Assembly: GCA_016928605.1 (NCBI GenBank)
Contig: JAFGKN010000813.1
Location: 1-6,300 of the forward strand
Length of the DNA stretch: 6,300 bases
From: Planctomycetota bacterium
GTDB taxonomy: Bacteria > Planctomycetota > UBA8108
Reading direction: 5' to 3'
Part shown: positions 5,715 through 6,300 of the stretch, piece after piece
How positions within the stretch are numbered: position 1 is the first letter of the stretch
Layout of the letters: each line of letters starts with the position of its first letter
The notes under the pieces: model-generated
Databases searched by the model: none
What the model was told of the DNA's origin: nothing
The model's input: only the letters and a program-made list of their open reading frames with translations
Made by a program: the position numbers and the translations under genes

Positions 5715-6300
5715 ATGGCTACTCAAGTCCAGTGCCGCGGCTGCCGGCGCGAGCTCCCGCAGCACCAGTATCCCTTTCTCCGCCGGCCGGAGTACAACGT
5801 CTGGGCCCGGGAGGGATACTGCTCCTACTTCTGCTTCATCCAGACGGCCCCTCCCGAGCTGATCCGAGAGGATGAGGAGGTCGAGAACCGCCGCCAGCAG
5901 GCGGTCTCGGGCCTCGAGGCGAGACCGGAGCGCGTGGAGCTGGCCCCGCAGGCGGACGATCTCGAGCCCGCGTCCGTCGGAGCGCGCATCCTGGCGCGCC
6001 TCATCGACACGGCGGTGGGGGGGATCCTGGTGTTCGGCGCTCTCCCGGCGATCCTCGGCCGGATCCCGGGCATCGCCGGCGCTCCCGGGGAAGCCGGGGC
6101 GGCCGCGCCGGGCGGCCTGGCTGCCTGGCTGCGGGAGACGGCGCTGCTCCAGTCCTGGGCGCACTGGCAAACACCGGCCGCCTTCGCTCTCGGCAGCATC
6201 CTCTTCTTCACCCTCTGCCAGACGGTCTCGGGGACCACGCCGGCAAAACGGCTCTTCGGCCTCGAGGTGGTGACGGAGAGCGGCCGGCGCGCATCGCTTC
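5715..6300 (+). CDS. RDD-family membrane protein with N-terminal Cys cluster, partial
   Basis: The frame is open from ATG 5715 to the window edge (195 codons so far), so the C-terminus is missing. Residues 1-45 hold four cysteines, CRGC (7-10) and CSYFC (36-40), spaced C-x2-C-x25-C-x3-C, which suggests a small zinc-binding fold. A charged linker follows (about 47-85). Then comes a typical RDD domain: ARILARLIDTAVGGILV (90-106) carrying the Arg/Asp pair at the start of a first membrane helix (to about 114), a second helix about 153-170, and GTTPAKRLFGLEVVTESG (173-190), matching the usual G-T-x-x-K-R motif after it. The Ala/Gly/Pro-rich loop between the helices (115-136) is long. RDD proteins are poorly understood membrane proteins, some linked to ion or solute transport. 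The start lacks a clear ribosome site, but no other in-frame ATG or GTG precedes it. It probably shares a transcript with the phosphoesterase, 16 bases upstream. Confidence 0.85.
   Translation, partial: MATQVQCRGCRRELPQHQYPFLRRPEYNVWAREGYCSYFCFIQTAPPELIREDEEVENRRQQAVSGLEARPERVELAPQADDLEPASVGARILARLIDTAVGGILVFGALPAILGRIPGIAGAPGEAGAAAPGGLAAWLRETALLQSWAHWQTPAAFALGSILFFTLCQTVSGTTPAKRLFGLEVVTESGRRASL

Overview
The window is a very GC-rich, gene-dense piece of what looks like an ordinary bacterial chromosome. Shine-Dalgarno sites of the AGGAGG type are seen, GTG is used as a start, and the codons are strongly GC-biased, which creates many long false reading frames opposite the real genes. I see no rRNA, tRNA, CRISPR, insertion sequence or phage gene. 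The taxon cannot be fixed from this sequence. The style fits a high-GC uncultivated or environmental lineage (for example Acidobacteriota-like or Eisenbacteria-like), but that is only a guess.

Layout. Positions 1-259 are non-coding or hold the tail of an unseen gene. They contain a long inverted repeat (101-142) and a perfect TATAAT box (171-176) ahead of a PfkB-family sugar kinase (260-1291, +). Facing it is a three-gene minus-strand cluster, read right to left: an unrecognised protein with a very acidic middle section (3625-4806), a BtpA/SgcQ-type TIM-barrel protein (2825-3628) whose ATG overlaps the previous stop by 4 bases, and a glycerate 2-kinase (1378-2739). A divergent intergenic region (4807-4951) carries a 24-base tandem repeat and a 14-base perfect palindrome. 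To its right on the plus strand are a calcineurin-type metallophosphoesterase (4952-5698) and, 16 bases later, the start of an RDD-family membrane protein with an N-terminal four-cysteine cluster (5715 to the window edge).

How the genes may work together. A PfkB sugar kinase, a BtpA/SgcQ-type barrel and a glycerate 2-kinase side by side suggest a small carbon-compound degradation module ending in 2-phosphoglycerate, which enters glycolysis. Only the glycerate kinase step is a firm biochemical assignment. The sugar kinase substrate and the BtpA reaction are unknown. The acidic protein is tied to BtpA by translational coupling and is the least explained gene here. The phosphoesterase and RDD genes look like a separate housekeeping pair. 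I do not see clear evidence of a dramatic new system. The best leads are the acidic orphan coupled to BtpA and the inverted repeat ahead of the kinase.
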